From positions 7,502,001 to 7,566,000 of the forward strand of contig CM055617.1 in the NCBI GenBank assembly GCA_029379385.1: a stretch of DNA of 64,000 bases, read 5' to 3'. Under the pieces are notes generated by a model. The model was given only the letters and a program-made list of their open reading frames with translations, was not told where the DNA came from and made no database searches. The stretch is from Quillaja saponaria (Eukaryota > Streptophyta > Magnoliopsida > Fabales > Quillajaceae). The position numbers were made by a program, and so were the translations under genes. This document shows, one piece after another, positions 62,801 through 64,000 of the stretch (position 1 is the first letter of the stretch; every line of letters starts with the position of its first letter).

Positions 62801-63870
62801 CTGATTTTCTTGCACACATGTATGTGGAGTAATGGGGCTCTGTAGCAATTGTCAACACCCTTGCTCCCAAAATATAACCTTTCATAAAAAGGACATAAAT
62901 TAATCAAATTTATGGAAATATATACTTGTACAGGTTTTCTGGCTATATTCCTGCCTATTTAGGCCATCGAAGACTTCAACTCTGTATCATTTCTTGAATC
63001 TTCTGCAGGTGGATGCTTTGACAACAAAGCATGGTAAGGAAGGTGGATGGGCTGTTGAGCGGCTACTGAACCAGGTTAAACATTTTTTTTATGTTACTGC
63101 AGGAACTCATACTCACTTTTGCTATGTTAAACATATAAAGCAATCTTCATTCTGAGATATAACTACCAGTTATTTCTGATTGCAATTACTTATGGAGTTA
63201 AGTGGTGCAGGGCAGCGGAGAGGTGTTTTTGTCACTAGTGCTACAAATAGGTAAGTATTTTGTTCATTATCTGCAATACTATTTTACTTTTATATTATTT
63301 TCTGCAAGTGAGCTTCTGTTTTGCAGACCTGAGGTCATGGATGATGCTGTCTTACGACCTGGTAGATTTGGTAAACATTTTTATGTTCCTCTGCCGAGCT
63401 CTGATGAGTGGGGTCTGATCTTAGAAGCTCTTGCACGGAAGAGGCCTGTAGATCCGAGTGAGGATCTGAGGTAGTTGAGGATCTGAGGTAGTTGAAGTAG
63501 AAAGGGGAGGACATATTACTGATTCATAACTTGATATTGATACAGATGAATGAAGCAGCAATGGCTGCTCTTGAAGAGCATTTTCCATCAACTGAAAGAA
63601 CTCCAAATACAACATCACGAACTGTCCAGGCAACTCATTTTGGGAAAGCACTAGATAAAGTATCTCCATCCGTGTCTGAAAAGTAATGGTCAGTTCTGAA
63701 TATACTTGAAATATGGATGCCCCGATGCCTTTTGGTGAAAAAACAGATTTTCTTTTTCAGCTCTTTTTAACATTTTCTTTTTTGGGTTGTAGCGAATACG
63801 ATCTACAAGGCTTTTTCAGAGAGGTTTAAAGCAGCCGGAGAAGGATCAAGAGGCTTTCTAGGAGTAGGCC
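59890..63870 (+). pseudogene. CDC48C: CDC48C/NVL-type AAA-ATPase, copy reaching into D2
   Basis: N-terminus with ATG changed to ATT (59890), fused to the D1 piece (donor after 60028); ENLQREMGRRIVTQSM (60366-60415) kept only here; lid exon to 61063; linker exon 61342-61494 (IPNETWENVGGYDN, IKYPEVYE). D2 follows: Walker A exon 62238-62357 with one extra base breaking GPPGCGKT; 62489-62593 ([20 protein letters not shown] Walker B); 63009-63074; 63186-63250 (GVFVTSATNR, acceptor AG changed to AA); 63327-63470 (LRPGRFGK arginine-finger region); 63546 on; and a frameshifted C-terminal exon from 63793 (SERFKAAGEG). The exon coding the SGADL region is largely missing. Probably the native locus from which copies 1 and 2 were cut. 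Confidence 0.88.
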
Positions 63871-64000
63871 AAATTCTAAACATTCTAAATCAGAAAGATG
63901 ATTTACAGAAGAGAAAGCACTTCAGCACTTTTCAGTACTTAGTAAATTATTATTACGTTCTTGTTTTGAATAATGTTATTTCTGACTTTCTATAATTGAA
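63871..64000. other. Right edge, no feature
   Basis: Sequence after the CDC48C relic; nothing recognised. Confidence 0.4.

Overview
This is nuclear DNA of a flowering plant, most likely a eudicot. Evidence: GT-AG spliced genes, a pentatricopeptide-repeat (PPR) gene, a plant receptor-kinase relative, seed-globulin-type cupin genes, Ty1/copia remains, small TIR elements and AT-rich spacers. The sequence does not let me name the species.

Layout. 1-1445 (minus) is a PPR gene with five single-base frameshifts, running off the left edge. 3109-8024 (minus) is an intact 11-exon NUF2 kinetochore gene with an E2F-type site upstream. From 8459 to about 62171 the window is one tandem segmental duplication of three units: 8459-25340, 25341-44936 and 44937-62171. 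In the order of the window each unit holds: a fragment of a receptor-like kinase (RLK, plus strand); one intact two-cupin-domain gene (minus); in units 1 and 2 a dead cupin copy; a conserved RY-motif block; in units 1 and 2 a Ty1/copia fragment; an unidentified minus-strand exon; and the front part of a CDC48C/NVL-type AAA-ATPase pseudogene (plus). Unit 3 lacks the dead cupin and the copia fragment but has a second intact cupin gene. Past unit 3 the AAA pseudogene continues into its D2 domain (62238-63870), so the right end is the original locus and the RLK/AAA junctions at 25340 and 44936 are duplication joints.

The main coding content is the cupin family: four intact genes (A 9545-12659, C 27297-31148, E 46722-49835, F 52794-55541) and two pseudogenes (B about 14.6-15.6 kb, D about 34.5-35.5 kb). 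Each intact gene has exons of 199, 727 and 154 nt and encodes 359 residues with no cysteine and no visible signal peptide, unlike classical secreted 11S globulins. Promoters carry TATAAATA and a probable intron in the 5' leader. Expansion therefore raised the dose of one cupin while the flanking RLK and AAA genes were broken.

The copies allow the history to be partly ordered: shared lesions in B and D, shared lesions in the two longer RLK fragments, a copia fragment only in units 1-2, a TTA-flanked MITE only in unit 2, a hAT-type MITE only in unit 3, a probable gene-conversion tract between E and F, a two-type promoter duplication at A, two local triplications in unit 2, and a promoter-like insertion inside intron 1 of F. 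I see no sign of a wholly new molecular system; the interest is in the mechanics of this duplicated cluster. All alignments were made by eye.
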